Shown piece after piece: positions 34,308 through 42,682 of a stretch of 64,000 bases of DNA. The notes below the pieces were generated by a model that made no database searches, was not told the origin of the DNA, and saw nothing but the letters and a program-made list of their open reading frames with translations. Location: NCBI RefSeq assembly GCF_003545695.1, contig NZ_QUZZ01000014.1, positions 62,001 to 126,000 on the forward strand, in the 5' to 3' direction. The translations under genes and the position numbers were made by a program. The number at the start of each line of letters is the position of its first letter. The first letter of the stretch is position 1. This DNA is from Taibaiella helva. GTDB taxonomy: Bacteria > Bacteroidota > Bacteroidia > Chitinophagales > Chitinophagaceae.

Positions 34308-34877
34308 CTATTTACTGCTGCCCACCGGGTAGAAAGGCTCAAGCATTTTACAGGCAGTCCCTGTTTCCGGCACCCAAAAAGAGCCTCCCCAGATGGTCTC
34401 AGGATGATTCAATATTTGCATGGTAGTAACCCTGATCGCATCTACAGCCTGCGTTTCCGGCAATGACATCAGCATTTCCGCTTCTTTTTTGGATACCCAT
34501 TTTACTTCAGCCACGTCTTTCGGCGACTTCAGCTTACCGCCGGAGATATGTGCAGCGTAATGCGTACGGATGGAGACCACAGGCTTGAAGTCGAACTGAA
34601 ACGTCACCATGGCCCGCAATTGCGGAACGGTAACTTCATAGCCAAACGCCCTTGCCAGGCTATCCAGGGCGCCTTTGATGCTCTGGTTTTCATTATAGCG
34701 CAGCGACGGCGTGAGCCAGCCGGTTTTATATTTTGCAAGTAGAATTTCGCCCTGCTGATTGACCATCAGCAGGCGGAGAATTGTATAGTTATCTGCTTTC
34801 ACAGCCTTGTCAGACATTGATTGGGCAAATAAAGTAACTGGCAACAGATACAAAGCAGCAAAAAGGAGTTTCTTCAT
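34308..34877 (-). CDS. Exported Nudix-like protein with a degenerate Nudix box
   Basis: The 189 residues begin with a clear signal peptide (MKKLLFAALYLLPVTLFAQS). The rest follows the Nudix fold (NYTILRLLMVNQQGEILLAK, WLTPSLRYNENQSIKGAL, YAAHISGGKLKSPKDVAEVK). In the region expected to hold the catalytic box (GxxxxxExxxxxxxREUxEExGU) it reads NQSIKGALDSLARAFGYEV. The Arg-Glu and paired Glu residues that bind metal are therefore missing. It is probably not a Nudix hydrolase, and its export also argues against a nucleotide substrate. It may bind a ligand or be a structural relative. No operon partner is evident. Confidence 0.7.
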   Translation of the reverse strand: MKKLLFAALYLLPVTLFAQSMSDKAVKADNYTILRLLMVNQQGEILLAKYKTGWLTPSLRYNENQSIKGALDSLARAFGYEVTVPQLRAMVTFQFDFKPVVSIRTHYAAHISGGKLKSPKDVAEVKWVSKKEAEMLMSLPETQAVDAIRVTTMQILNHPETIWGGSFWVPETGTACKMLEPFYPVGSSK

Positions 34878-35018
34878 AAATGCGGAATTTTAGCGGGCTA
34901 TACGGTCGGAATAATGCTTTCTCCCGGCCAAGTTATACAACTTTTTCAAGATACCGGTTTCTATCGTAAGCTGTAAGCATTTTTAACGCTTTGAAGTATA
35001 AATGGCGCCGTTAGTTTC

Positions 35019-35473
35019 TCAAGGCACTTGTGCCGCTTCTTCCCAATTGCTACCGTAATACTTCCTTTTTATTCTCTCTAACTCTAATATTATTTTTGCA
35101 TCCTTGTACGCTTGGAGATAATCTTGAGGTTCTTGGTTTGCGCAGGCAATTTTTTCAAGTATCTCTTTGCTTTCTTTAGCTAGAACATTTTGTTTAGGTA
35201 TATGAAGCTTGAACCCTTTCCCTGTAAATTTTTTATTTCTTTCCAGTATGCTAAACCTGACGTTCTATTATAAATGATTATAATTATCGGGAGTGAATGC
35301 TTTAACCAATATGAGGCGTGAAGCTTTTTTCTTCTGTAAACGAAACAATTGCTATTTTCTTCTTTGAAATAACTATTTCCAGATTTTATTTGGGCTGCAA
35401 TTAATCTGCCTGATGGTATGGTACTTTGTGACAGTAATTTAATTGAAATACAGTCATTTGTACCGGCTTGCAT
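35019..35473 (-). pseudogene. DUF4365-domain protein, N-truncated and frameshifted
   Basis: The minus strand from 35473 encodes SGRLIAAQIKSGNSYFKEEN, then YWLKHSLPIIIIIYNRTSGL and AYWKEI, the core of the DUF4365 family. Usual members start earlier, so the N-terminus is missing; the fragment begins right at the stop of the metallophosphoesterase gene. After WKEI the frame closes within 20 codons. Restoring one A in the AAAAAA run near 35234 opens a frame continuing FKLHIPKQNVLAKESKEILE and ends at 35019 with a natural-looking C-terminus. The restored fragment is about 151 residues. It is a decayed gene, or a sequencing slip on a truncated one. Confidence 0.6.
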
Positions 35474-36238
35474 TTAATGGCCATTCCTCAACATAGCTGC
35501 ATAGGCATCAGGCAAGGGACTGCTCTCGACAGCCTTTGCCGCTTTTTCAATATCGTAATCGAAACGGATAAACGCTACCTTTATGCTGTCCTTGTCCTGG
35601 ACTGTGCTGGTATCGTCTATTGTCAGCATTACATAGCACCCTTGCGGGTTTCCGTCTTTGGGCTTACCGGCAGAACCCAGATTAATTGCATGGCGGTAAT
35701 GCGTATCGCCTGATGACAGAACCCTGTGATAAGGCTTATGCGTATGGCCGAAACACATGATATCTGCATCGGCCTGTTCCATGATCCGCAACAGGCTCTT
35801 TTCGTCACGGTCTTCAAACAGATATTCATTGATCTTGCGCGGGCTGCCATGCACCAGAAGCAGGTTCAGCTTGTCTTCGTTCAACTGGAATTCTACTTTG
35901 ATATGTGCCGGAAGCGTCCGCAGATAGGCCCGTTCTTCCGGCTGCACGATCTCGTTGGTGTATGAGATAGAAACCTTGCCCATAGCCTTTTCTTCATCGG
36001 TCTTATAGGCACAGCCGCAATCATCACTTGTACGGCCTATGCCGAAATCATAGTTCCCCGCAATCGTCGGAATGCCGCGCTCCCTGATAATGTTTATGAC
36101 TTCATTAGGCCAGATATTATAGCCAACCAGATCGCCGAGGCAATAAATGGCATCCGGCTTACGGCTGTCGATATCTGCCAGACAGGCTTCTAATGCCGGA
36201 AGATTTGCGTGTATATCGCTAAACAGTGTTATTTTCAT
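35474..36238 (-). CDS. Metallophosphoesterase of the arsenic operon
   Basis: This 254-residue calcineurin-like phosphoesterase has the metal-binding motifs FSDIHANLPAL (D-x-H), GDLVGYN (GD), GNYD (GNxD variant), VHGSP and GHTHKPYH (GHxH). All five are present, so a dinuclear metal site is expected. It belongs to the YfcE/MJ0936-like group. It starts 2 bases after the stop of the ACR3 gene and is therefore the last gene of the ars operon. Its role in arsenic handling is unknown; phosphate or arsenate ester hydrolysis is a guess from context only. Confidence 0.9.
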   Translation of the reverse strand: MKITLFSDIHANLPALEACLADIDSRKPDAIYCLGDLVGYNIWPNEVINIIRERGIPTIAGNYDFGIGRTSDDCGCAYKTDEEKAMGKVSISYTNEIVQPEERAYLRTLPAHIKVEFQLNEDKLNLLLVHGSPRKINEYLFEDRDEKSLLRIMEQADADIMCFGHTHKPYHRVLSSGDTHYRHAINLGSAGKPKDGNPQGCYVMLTIDDTSTVQDKDSIKVAFIRFDYDIEKAAKAVESSPLPDAYAAMLRNGH

Positions 36239-36240
36239 GT

Positions 36241-37314
36241 TTATGCAGTTTCAGTTTTATATAATTTCCTTTTGAGGTAGAAAGCGACATTGACCAAGGC
36301 AATAAGCGCAGGGACTTCGACTAAAGGCCCGATCACTCCAGCGAATGCCTGACCTGAATTAATACCAAACACACCGATAGCGACAGCAATCGCCAACTCG
36401 AAGTTATTTCCTGCTGCGGTAAAGGATAAGGCGGTATTTTGTGAATAATCTGCTCCCATACGTTTACCAAGCAAAAACGTCACAAGGAACATAATGGCAA
36501 AATAGATTACAAGCGGTATGGCAATCCTGACCACATCCAGCGGTATATCCACAATCAGCTTTCCTTTCAGGCTGAACATGGCAACGATGGTAAACAATAA
36601 GGCCATTAGTGTGATGGGACTGATTTTAGGAATAAACTTGTTTTCATACCATTTCCTGCCTCTGGCGCGGATCAGCGCATAGCGGCTCAGGAAGCCTGCG
36701 ATAAAGGGAATACCCAGATAAATAAACACGCTTTCCGCTATTTGCTTAATGCTTATATCAATATCCATTCCCGTCAGACCGAAATACGGCGGCAGGACTT
36801 TGATAAAGAGCCATGCAAAAAGGCTGTAGAAAACTACCTGGAAGATGCTGTTGAAAGCCACAAGCCCTGCCACATATTCCCGGTTTCCTTCTGCAAGTTC
36901 GTTCCAGACAATCACCATTGCGATACAGCGGGCAATCCCGATCATGATAAGGCCAACCATATATTCCGGCTTGTCCCGCAGGAATATGATCGACAGCAGG
37001 AACATAAGGACAGGGCCAATCAGCCAGTTCATTACAAGCGAAAGGGAAAGTACTTTTGTGTTTTTAAACACCTGCCCAAGCTGTTCGTATTTAACCTTAG
37101 CCAATGGCGGGTACATCATCAGGATCAGGCCTATCGCGATAGGAATATTGGTTGTTCCAGACTGAAACGAATTGATCAAGCCTGACGATGACGGAATGAA
37201 ATAGCCAATCGCTACCCCTGTTGCCATTGCAAGGAATATCCACAGGGTTAAGTAGCGGTCGAGGAAGCCCAGCTTCTTCCGCTCATGGGCCGGGTTACAG
37301 TTGTTTGCGCTCAT
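36241..37314 (-). CDS. acr3: ACR3-family arsenite efflux transporter
   Basis: This 357-residue integral membrane protein has about ten helices and exports As(III) across the inner membrane. Family marks are the conserved cysteine in [17 protein letters not shown], the helix [20 protein letters not shown] and the [20 protein letters not shown] ending. The cysteine near the middle of helix 4 is the one known to be essential in this family. It lies between arsM and the metallophosphoesterase with short gaps (28 and 2 bases), so the three genes are one transcript. In some genomes the same gene is called arsB, although ACR3 is a separate family. Confidence 0.95.
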   Translation of the reverse strand: MSANNCNPAHERKKLGFLDRYLTLWIFLAMATGVAIGYFIPSSSGLINSFQSGTTNIPIAIGLILMMYPPLAKVKYEQLGQVFKNTKVLSLSLVMNWLIGPVLMFLLSIIFLRDKPEYMVGLIMIGIARCIAMVIVWNELAEGNREYVAGLVAFNSIFQVVFYSLFAWLFIKVLPPYFGLTGMDIDISIKQIAESVFIYLGIPFIAGFLSRYALIRARGRKWYENKFIPKISPITLMALLFTIVAMFSLKGKLIVDIPLDVVRIAIPLVIYFAIMFLVTFLLGKRMGADYSQNTALSFTAAGNNFELAIAVAIGVFGINSGQAFAGVIGPLVEVPALIALVNVAFYLKRKLYKTETA

Positions 37315-37342
37315 GTTATTGATCTTGTCAGGTGGTTAAAGG

Positions 37343-38185
37343 TTAGCAACAGCCGGAACCGGGTTCGCAGCAGGCGGCCTCGGGTTTCAGGGCATAAACG
37401 GTTACGCTGAAAATGCCGACCTTGCTTTGCTTGAACGCTTCGATTTCTTCCGCTGAAAGATGGTTGCTTAATATGTCATTGGGAACGATAATCGGCTTTT
37501 GCTTCTGTACGGTAACATTCTTAAAGCCATTCTGATGAATAAGGTTCAGGTATTCTTCCCGCTGGATTGCACCGGATATGCAGCCCGCGTACATTTCAGC
37601 AACATGCTTCAATTTCTCTGGCAGGTCGCCAACCAGTACCACGTCTGAAATGCTGAAATGGCCGCCGGGTTTCAGTACGCGGTAAATTTCTTTGAAAACA
37701 CCGTCCTTATTGGGAACAAGGTTCAGTACGCAATTGCTGACGATCACATCCGCAACATTGGCTGTCACAGGCATTTGCTCAATATCGCCCTGGCGGAATT
37801 CCACGTTATTATAGCCAAACTTCTCAACGTTGATCCTTGCCTTATCGATCATGGCCTCGGTAAAATCAATGCCGATCACGCGGCCTTTCTCGCCGACTAC
37901 AGAACGGGCGATAAAGCAGTCGTTACCTGCACCGCTGCCAAGGTCAATCACTGTGTCGCCTTCTTTCATCTGTGCGCATTCAGTAGGCAGGCCACAGCCC
38001 AAACCTAAATCGGCATCTGCATTATATCCTTCCATGTTGGTATAATCGTCACTCATGATGTTATACACTTCAGTGCTGCATCCACCTGCACCGCAGCAGG
38101 AGCTGGCGTTGGTTTCCTTGTTCTGTAAAGCAATCTCGCTGTATTTCTGGCGGACAAGCTCTTTTAATTCCTGATCGTTGTTCAT
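37343..38185 (-). CDS. arsM: Arsenite S-adenosylmethionine methyltransferase ArsM
   Basis: This 280-residue methyltransferase turns As(III) into methylated, partly volatile arsenicals. It has motif I VIDLGSGAGNDCF, then GIDFTEAMIDKA, and the three cysteines that bind As(III) in the family: Cys64 (LGLGCGLP), Cys152 (VSNCVLNL) and Cys202 (YAGCISGA). Extra cysteine clusters at both ends (CCGAGGC at 30-36 and a C-terminal CCEPGSGCC) may help capture the metalloid. It is the second gene of the ars operon. An ArsR-type operator lies between it and arsR, so it may have its own regulated promoter. Confidence 0.95.
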   Translation of the reverse strand: MNNDQELKELVRQKYSEIALQNKETNASSCCGAGGCSTEVYNIMSDDYTNMEGYNADADLGLGCGLPTECAQMKEGDTVIDLGSGAGNDCFIARSVVGEKGRVIGIDFTEAMIDKARINVEKFGYNNVEFRQGDIEQMPVTANVADVIVSNCVLNLVPNKDGVFKEIYRVLKPGGHFSISDVVLVGDLPEKLKHVAEMYAGCISGAIQREEYLNLIHQNGFKNVTVQKQKPIIVPNDILSNHLSAEEIEAFKQSKVGIFSVTVYALKPEAACCEPGSGCC

Positions 38186-38202
38186 TTTTTATACTATTTT
38201 AA

Positions 38203-38220
38203 TATTGCGATATTACGATT
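38203..38220. promoter_or_regulatory. ArsR operator copy 2 (between arsR and arsM)
   Basis: TATTGCGATATTACGATT here differs by one base from 38582-38599 upstream of arsR. It lies just before the arsM start and includes an AATAT/ATATT inverted repeat. Confidence 0.6.
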
Positions 38221-38238
38221 GATTAGGGTAAATTTTTT

Positions 38239-38568
38239 TTAACAGCAATCCGATTTCAATTTTACTTCTGCAAAGAATCCCGAAAGAATTTGCTTATACT
38301 CATTCCAGACTTTCGGATTAATGCAGTAGCACACGCTTGTCCCTTCGATGGTTCCCTGTATCAGCCTTGCGTTTTTCAGCTCTTTCAGGTGCTGGGAAAT
38401 GGTTGGTTGTGCCAGACCCAATTCTGTCACCAAATCGCCGCAGACACAGGCGTTCAGCTTGATAAGTTCCTGCAAAATAGCAATGCGGGCAGGATGAGCC
38501 AACGCCTTAGCCATATTGGCAAGGTTGTTCTGCTTCTTCGTAAATAAATCGCTCTTAGTCGCGCCCAT
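38239..38568 (-). CDS. arsR: ArsR/SmtB-family arsenic-responsive repressor
   Basis: This 109-residue winged-helix repressor has AKALAHPARIAILQELIKLN (family opening), the metal-binding cysteines in ACVCGDLV (Cys41, Cys43), the recognition helix AQPTISQHLKELKNA and a C-terminal Cys-Cys. The CxC just before the recognition helix plus C-terminal cysteines fits the As(III) site of Bacteroidota ArsR proteins. It is the first gene of the ars operon. Near-identical 18-base operators lie upstream of it and upstream of arsM, so it should repress the operon until As(III) binds. Confidence 0.95.
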   Translation of the reverse strand: MGATKSDLFTKKQNNLANMAKALAHPARIAILQELIKLNACVCGDLVTELGLAQPTISQHLKELKNARLIQGTIEGTSVCYCINPKVWNEYKQILSGFFAEVKLKSDCC

Positions 38569-38581
38569 GATCTGTTCCTTT

Positions 38582-38599
38582 TATTGCAATATTACGATT
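38582..38599. promoter_or_regulatory. ArsR operator copy 1 (upstream of arsR)
   Basis: TATTGCAATATTACGATT lies 14 bases before the arsR start. Seventeen of its 18 bases match the copy before arsM. The form agrees with ArsR sites of other Bacteroidota. Confidence 0.65.
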
Positions 38600-38664
38600 A
38601 ATATGTAACCCGCCAAAAAAATCAACAAATTTGTCGGAATATTTCAAAAGCCAAATTCGAATAT

Positions 38665-38805
38665 TTATGAAAACGTCTTTTGTAAATGCTCCACATATTC
38701 TTGCTCCGTGGCAAAGCTATTTCTTCCAAAACGTCGTACTTTATAATTGACCATAAGGTTCTGTATATTAATCAATATCTGCTCCTTAAGCCCTGGCTTC
38801 TTAAA
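38665..38805 (-). pseudogene. Unidentified coding-like remnant
   Basis: A stop-bounded frame without a start codon encodes 46 residues that look like the end of a real protein, with KEQILINIQNLMVNYKVRRF followed by GRNSFATEQEYVEHLQKTFS. No family was recognised. A neighbouring frame upstream (to about 38907) also looks coding-like, so it may be a frameshifted tail of one longer gene. Confidence 0.3.
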
Positions 38806-39111
38806 CTATTGAGCCATATCGGAAAATCAGGATTTCTTTTGAGATCTTCCAATGTGATAAGCATCAATGCCGAAAAAACTGTAACGACTAGCCAGAGACT
38901 TCTTTGATTGAATAAACTTCGTCTTCCCGCAGGCGTACAATTACAATCTTTTGCAGGTGGTTTTAATACATGACCTAAAGCTACTTGCTCATCTAATTAT
39001 CTGATACTTACACATGGTGAGCAATCCCTCCTCCGGAGCTTATAGACATAAGGGCAACGTTTGACTGATGCTCAAAATCTTGCTTTTAAAAAAAATCTTA
39101 AAAAAATTTGC

Positions 39112-39127
39112 ACAACCAAATGGTTGT
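39112..39127. promoter_or_regulatory. Operator palindrome 1 of the second ArsR gene
   Basis: ACAACCAAATGGTTGT has 6-base arms ACAACC/GGTTGT around AAAT. Its centre is 27 bases from that of the second copy. Confidence 0.65.
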
Positions 39128-39138
39128 ATTTACATTTG

Positions 39139-39154
39139 ACAACCATTTGGTTGT
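39139..39154. promoter_or_regulatory. Operator palindrome 2 of the second ArsR gene
   Basis: ACAACCATTTGGTTGT ends 3 bases before the ATG at 39158. With the first copy it forms a tandem operator on one face of the helix, expected to be bound by the gene product. Confidence 0.65.
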
Positions 39155-39157
39155 ATT

Positions 39158-39478
39158 ATGATAGAAAGAAGAGATGTTTTTCAAGCAATAGCTGATCCTA
39201 CGAGAAGGATGATTATACAGAAGCTTTCGGGCGGGGCGCTGAATCTCGCTGGAATTATAGCAGATTTTGGTATTAGCAGGCAGGCGATCGCCAAACACAT
39301 CAAAATTCTTAATGAATGTGGTATGGTCACTATTACCTCAAAAGGGCGGGAACAGGTTTGTGAAGCCCGGCTTGAGCAGTTGGATGAGGTTATTCACTGG
39401 GTGGCCGAATCCCGGAAATTGTGGGTGCAACGTTTTGAGAAATTGGAGAAATTCCTCGATGATACTTCCTCAAAGTAA
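39158..39478 (+). CDS. ArsR-family repressor of an SRPBCC cassette
   Basis: This 106-residue winged-helix protein has VFQAIADPTRRMIIQKLSGG, ISRQAIAKHIKILNECGMVT and GREQVCEARLEQLDEV. It lacks the CxC metal site and belongs to the ArsR subgroup that is regularly encoded with SRPBCC/AHSA1 proteins and senses no metal. Two ACAACC-type palindromes overlap its promoter, consistent with self-repression. The SRPBCC gene follows after 39 bases and a hydrolase after that. The three genes form an AT-rich cassette next to the ars operon. The inducer is unknown. Confidence 0.92.
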   Translation: MIERRDVFQAIADPTRRMIIQKLSGGALNLAGIIADFGISRQAIAKHIKILNECGMVTITSKGREQVCEARLEQLDEVIHWVAESRKLWVQRFEKLEKFLDDTSSK

Positions 39479-39517
39479 AATGAACTAAAAAGGTCAATAA
39501 TAAATAAAATCAAAAAA

Positions 39518-40000
39518 ATGGAAAATCGTGTTAACAATAATGAAGTGTTCATAGAACAAACCTTTAACGCAAGTCTTGCGAAAGTTTTCAATGCATGGAC
39601 AGACCCTGAGAAATTAGTAAAATGGTATGCACCGGATGGCTGTACCATTCATTTTAAAAGCATTAAAGTTGAAACAGGCGGACAATTCCACTCGTGTATC
39701 GCTAATCCCCAATTCGGGGACTGTTGGGTTATAGGGGAATATAGGGAAGTGTTACCTAACACAAAAATTGTGTTTACGCTAATCAACGCAGATGAAAACG
39801 GCAACCCAATAAACCCGGTTGCAATTGGAATGGACCCTGATTGGCCTGGGGAAACGCTTGTCACCGTGACATTTGCAGAAGAAAACGGAAAAACCAAATT
39901 GCAATTACGACAAACGGTTTCTCAGGAATTAGCTAAAAAAACAGGTGCATACCCAAGTTGGCTGCAAATGTTGAACCATTTACAAACTATGTTCAACTAA
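39518..40000 (+). CDS. SRPBCC/AHSA1-domain protein
   Basis: This 160-residue protein has the START-like fold of the AHSA1 group: VFIEQTFNASLAKVFNAWTD, PEKLVKWYAPDGCTIHFKSI, GGQFHSC and WLQMLNHLQTMF at the end. Such proteins bind hydrophobic ligands in a central cavity. They are nearly always encoded next to an ArsR-type repressor, as here (39 bases after it). The exact role is unknown. The alpha/beta hydrolase follows after 15 bases, so the three form an operon. Confidence 0.92.
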   Translation: MENRVNNNEVFIEQTFNASLAKVFNAWTDPEKLVKWYAPDGCTIHFKSIKVETGGQFHSCIANPQFGDCWVIGEYREVLPNTKIVFTLINADENGNPINPVAIGMDPDWPGETLVTVTFAEENGKTKLQLRQTVSQELAKKTGAYPSWLQMLNHLQTMFN

Positions 40001-40015
40001 AAAACTAATAAAAAG

Positions 40016-40861
40016 ATGAAGACAATCGTTTATGCTGCTTTAGGGTTGCTGCTATTATTATCGTTCAAATCTTTCGCAAATGATACCTTAATTTCCCAAA
40101 ATGGCTATGCAGAAGTCAACGGAATTAAAATGTATTATGAAATTTATGGCGAGGGCAAGCCACTCGTTTTGATCCACGGCGGTGGCTCAACCATCCAAAC
40201 AACATTTGGAAGGGTTATTCCAATGCTTGCCAAAAGGTATAAAATTATTGCCATGGACTTACAGGCACATGGACGTACCAGTGACAGGGATGCGTCTGAA
40301 TCTTTTGAGCAAGATGCAGATGACGTTGTTACCCTTCTCAAAAATCTGAATATTGCCAAAGCAGATTTTCTGGGTTTCAGTAACGGAGGAACAACCGCTG
40401 TTCAGATCGCCATCCGTCACCCCGAAATAGTTGATAAGCTCATCCTGGGTTCTACACTTTGCAAACGCAATGGCATGCCTGCGCAGTTTTGGGATTTTAT
40501 GAAACAGGCAACTTTAGCCAATATGCCCGAACAATTAAAAGAAGCGTACTTAAAAGTTACGCCCAATCTGAGGGGGCTACAAGTTATGCATGATAAGGAT
40601 GTCGAAAGGATGATAAATTTTAGAGATATACCAGACGAACGGATTAAATCTATCAAAGTACCGACCTTAATTATCATAGGCGACCAGGATATTATAAAAC
40701 CCGAGCATGCTATAGAAATGCACAGGCAGATTGCCAATTCAGAATTGGCCGTAATTCCGGGAGTACACGGTGAATATATTGAGGAAATTACCACACTAAA
40801 ATCTAACGCTAAAAAATCAGTCTTTGTTATTCCAATGATTGAAAGCTTTCTTGATAAATGA
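40016..40861 (+). CDS. Exported alpha/beta hydrolase
   Basis: This 281-residue hydrolase opens with a signal peptide (MKTIVYAALGLLLLLSFKSF). It has YGEGKPLVLIHGGGST, the nucleophile elbow GFSNGG (Ser), the acid in IIGDQDII and the His in PGVHGEYIE. It is a paralogue of the hydrolase at 31955-32818, with a shared opening pattern around VNGIK-YYE-YGEG. It is the third gene of the ArsR/SRPBCC cassette. Lower GC than the paralogue suggests this copy arrived by transfer. The substrate is unknown. Confidence 0.9.
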   Translation: MKTIVYAALGLLLLLSFKSFANDTLISQNGYAEVNGIKMYYEIYGEGKPLVLIHGGGSTIQTTFGRVIPMLAKRYKIIAMDLQAHGRTSDRDASESFEQDADDVVTLLKNLNIAKADFLGFSNGGTTAVQIAIRHPEIVDKLILGSTLCKRNGMPAQFWDFMKQATLANMPEQLKEAYLKVTPNLRGLQVMHDKDVERMINFRDIPDERIKSIKVPTLIIIGDQDIIKPEHAIEMHRQIANSELAVIPGVHGEYIEEITTLKSNAKKSVFVIPMIESFLDK

Positions 40862-40894
40862 AAAACGAAGTATTTTTTAGTTTAAACCTGGTTT

Positions 40895-41416
40895 ATGATT
40901 GACGAATCAAATGGCCGCTGGAATAGAAAAGCGCATACAAACAAGGGCAGTGATCTTGGTAATGAGTATAGTGCATCTAAACTGGTGGCGCGCATCAGTC
41001 CGACTGGTTCTGGCGCTAAGACATCGCCTGCTGCGGAAAGCAATTTAGCCGAACAGCTCCAGGAGTCTGTTGATTTCTCAAAGGGACCGGCTTCTGCTCT
41101 GCTAGATATTTACCAGCGTGGTGTGCGTCTGGAATATGATGATATTGGACGGTTGCTTCTGGGTTCCGGGACAAGTTCTGGTGAATCCTATACAACACTT
41201 TCTTCAAAAATGAAAGCATACTTTGAATTAAATCATATTCACCGGCCGGTAGTTGATCAGTTAAACGCATTTGTCGACGACCTGATCAAAAATGGACGTG
41301 CTCTTTCCACAAGTCTGCCCGGCCTGACTTCTCTTTTACAGGATTTGTTGCAGCGGCAAGCTCAGGACATTGCGTTTTACGTCCCCCATAAACGAAAGCG
41401 TCGCCGCAGGCACTAG
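40895..41416 (+). pseudogene. Possible C-terminal remnant of a mobilisation relaxase
   Basis: This 173-residue frame has no recognised domain. It has a disordered start, a helical middle (LLDIYQRGVRLEYDDIGRLL) and a basic tail KHKRKRRRRH-like (HKRKRRRRH). A TraG-type coupling protein gene follows 96 bases later. In Bacteroidota conjugative elements the relaxase (MobB-like) directly precedes the coupling protein and often ends in such a basic tail. That context is the only reason for the suggestion; no relaxase motif is present. It may equally be a small complete protein of unknown function. Confidence 0.3.
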
Positions 41417-41511
41417 TTCTCTCTGATACCAATCAATGATCTGGATGAACAATGCACTGTTCGTCCTGGCGAAGCCATGTCCTCCATTTTCTAACCTTAA
41501 TAGAAACCAGG

Positions 41512-42555
41512 ATGTCAACCGGAGAAAACGAGCAGGGGCTAAGAACAATAGTCGACTTTACACGGCTGCTTAGCGTCGCTACCTTGATTTTGCATTTTTA
41601 CACATTCTGTTATCCTGCTTTCAAACAATGGCAGCTAACAGCAACTTTTACCGATCAGGTTGTTTCGAATTTACTTCATCTTCCTTTTTTCAAATCGATA
41701 CTCACGGCGAAGGGCGCTGCATTGATTTTGCTCGCTGTCTTCCTTTTGGGGATAAAAGGCAAGAAAGATGAGAAGGTTACTTTGAAACATGCCGTGACGT
41801 TGTTGAGCACGGGCCTTGTTCTCTATTTCATCAGTGAGCTTTTCCTTTTTATCCCCGGCAGGACTGATTTGATGGCCGCGGGATATATGTCTGCATGTAG
41901 CACAGGCTACCTGCTTATGGTTACAGGGGGCACCTATTTATCCCGTATCCTTAAAGTAAAGCTTTTAGGGGACGTATTTAACAAGGAAAATGAAACCTTC
42001 CCCCAGGAGGAGCGCCTGCTGGAAAATGAATTTTCGATCAACTTGCCCGCACAGTACCGGTTAAAAGGCAAGGTAAGAAACTCGAATATAAATCTGATAA
42101 ACAGTTTTCGGGGTGTTCTTGTCTCAGGCAGTCCTGGAGCCGGTAAGACCTATTACATCATCCGTAATATCATAGACCAGCAGATCCGAAAGGGTTTTAG
42201 CATGTTCCTCTACGACTTTAAATATGACGACCTGTCAAAGATCGCCTATAACTATCTTCTCAAATACTATCATAACTACAAAGTACCGCCCAAGTTTTAT
42301 GTTGTCAACTTCGATCGACCGATGCATCGATGTAATCCCCTGGAGCCGGATGGGATGCAGGATATTACAGATGCAACAGAAGCCGCAAGGACAATACTAT
42401 TGGGATTAAATCGCGAGTGGACCAAGAAAATTGGCGAATTTTTCGTGGAGTCACCAATTAATTTTTTGACGGCTGTTATCTGGTATTTGAAAAAATACAA
42501 AGGAGGGAAGTACTGCACCCTGCCCCACGCTATTGAACTTATGGGAGCGGATTAG
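41512..42555 (+). pseudogene. Truncated TraG/VirD4-type coupling protein (MobC-like)
   Basis: This is the N-terminal half of a type IV secretion coupling ATPase. It has a membrane region with several helices (about 18-160), then INSFRGVLVSGSPGAGKTYYIIRN with an intact Walker A (GSPGAGKT). MFLYDFKYDD and NREWTKKIGEFFVESPINFL follow, as in Bacteroidota TraG/MobC proteins. The protein ends abruptly at HAIELMGAD after 347 residues, about half the usual length. The Walker B and the rest of the motor are missing. It cannot drive transfer on its own and marks a decayed conjugative or mobilisable element. The start at 41512 gives MSTGENEQG; the frame is open to 41452. Confidence 0.75.
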
Positions 42556-42682
42556 CGCTGTCTTCGATTTACGGGCAGCTCTGTTTCTGATAGCGCTCTT
42601 TTCCGAATCAACTAATGTATTCATTTTCATAAATACCGTCTTTCGACGGGTCTTGAAATAATAATCGGGTGATAATTTTGTA

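Larger units (their letters stand above)
38569..39157. other. Intergenic region at the start of the accessory zone
   Basis: This 589-base AT-rich gap between the divergent ars operon and the second ArsR gene holds the ArsR operator, a coding-like remnant (38665-38805) and two operator palindromes at its right end. A 73-codon plus-strand frame at 38686 looks spurious. Confidence 0.5.
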
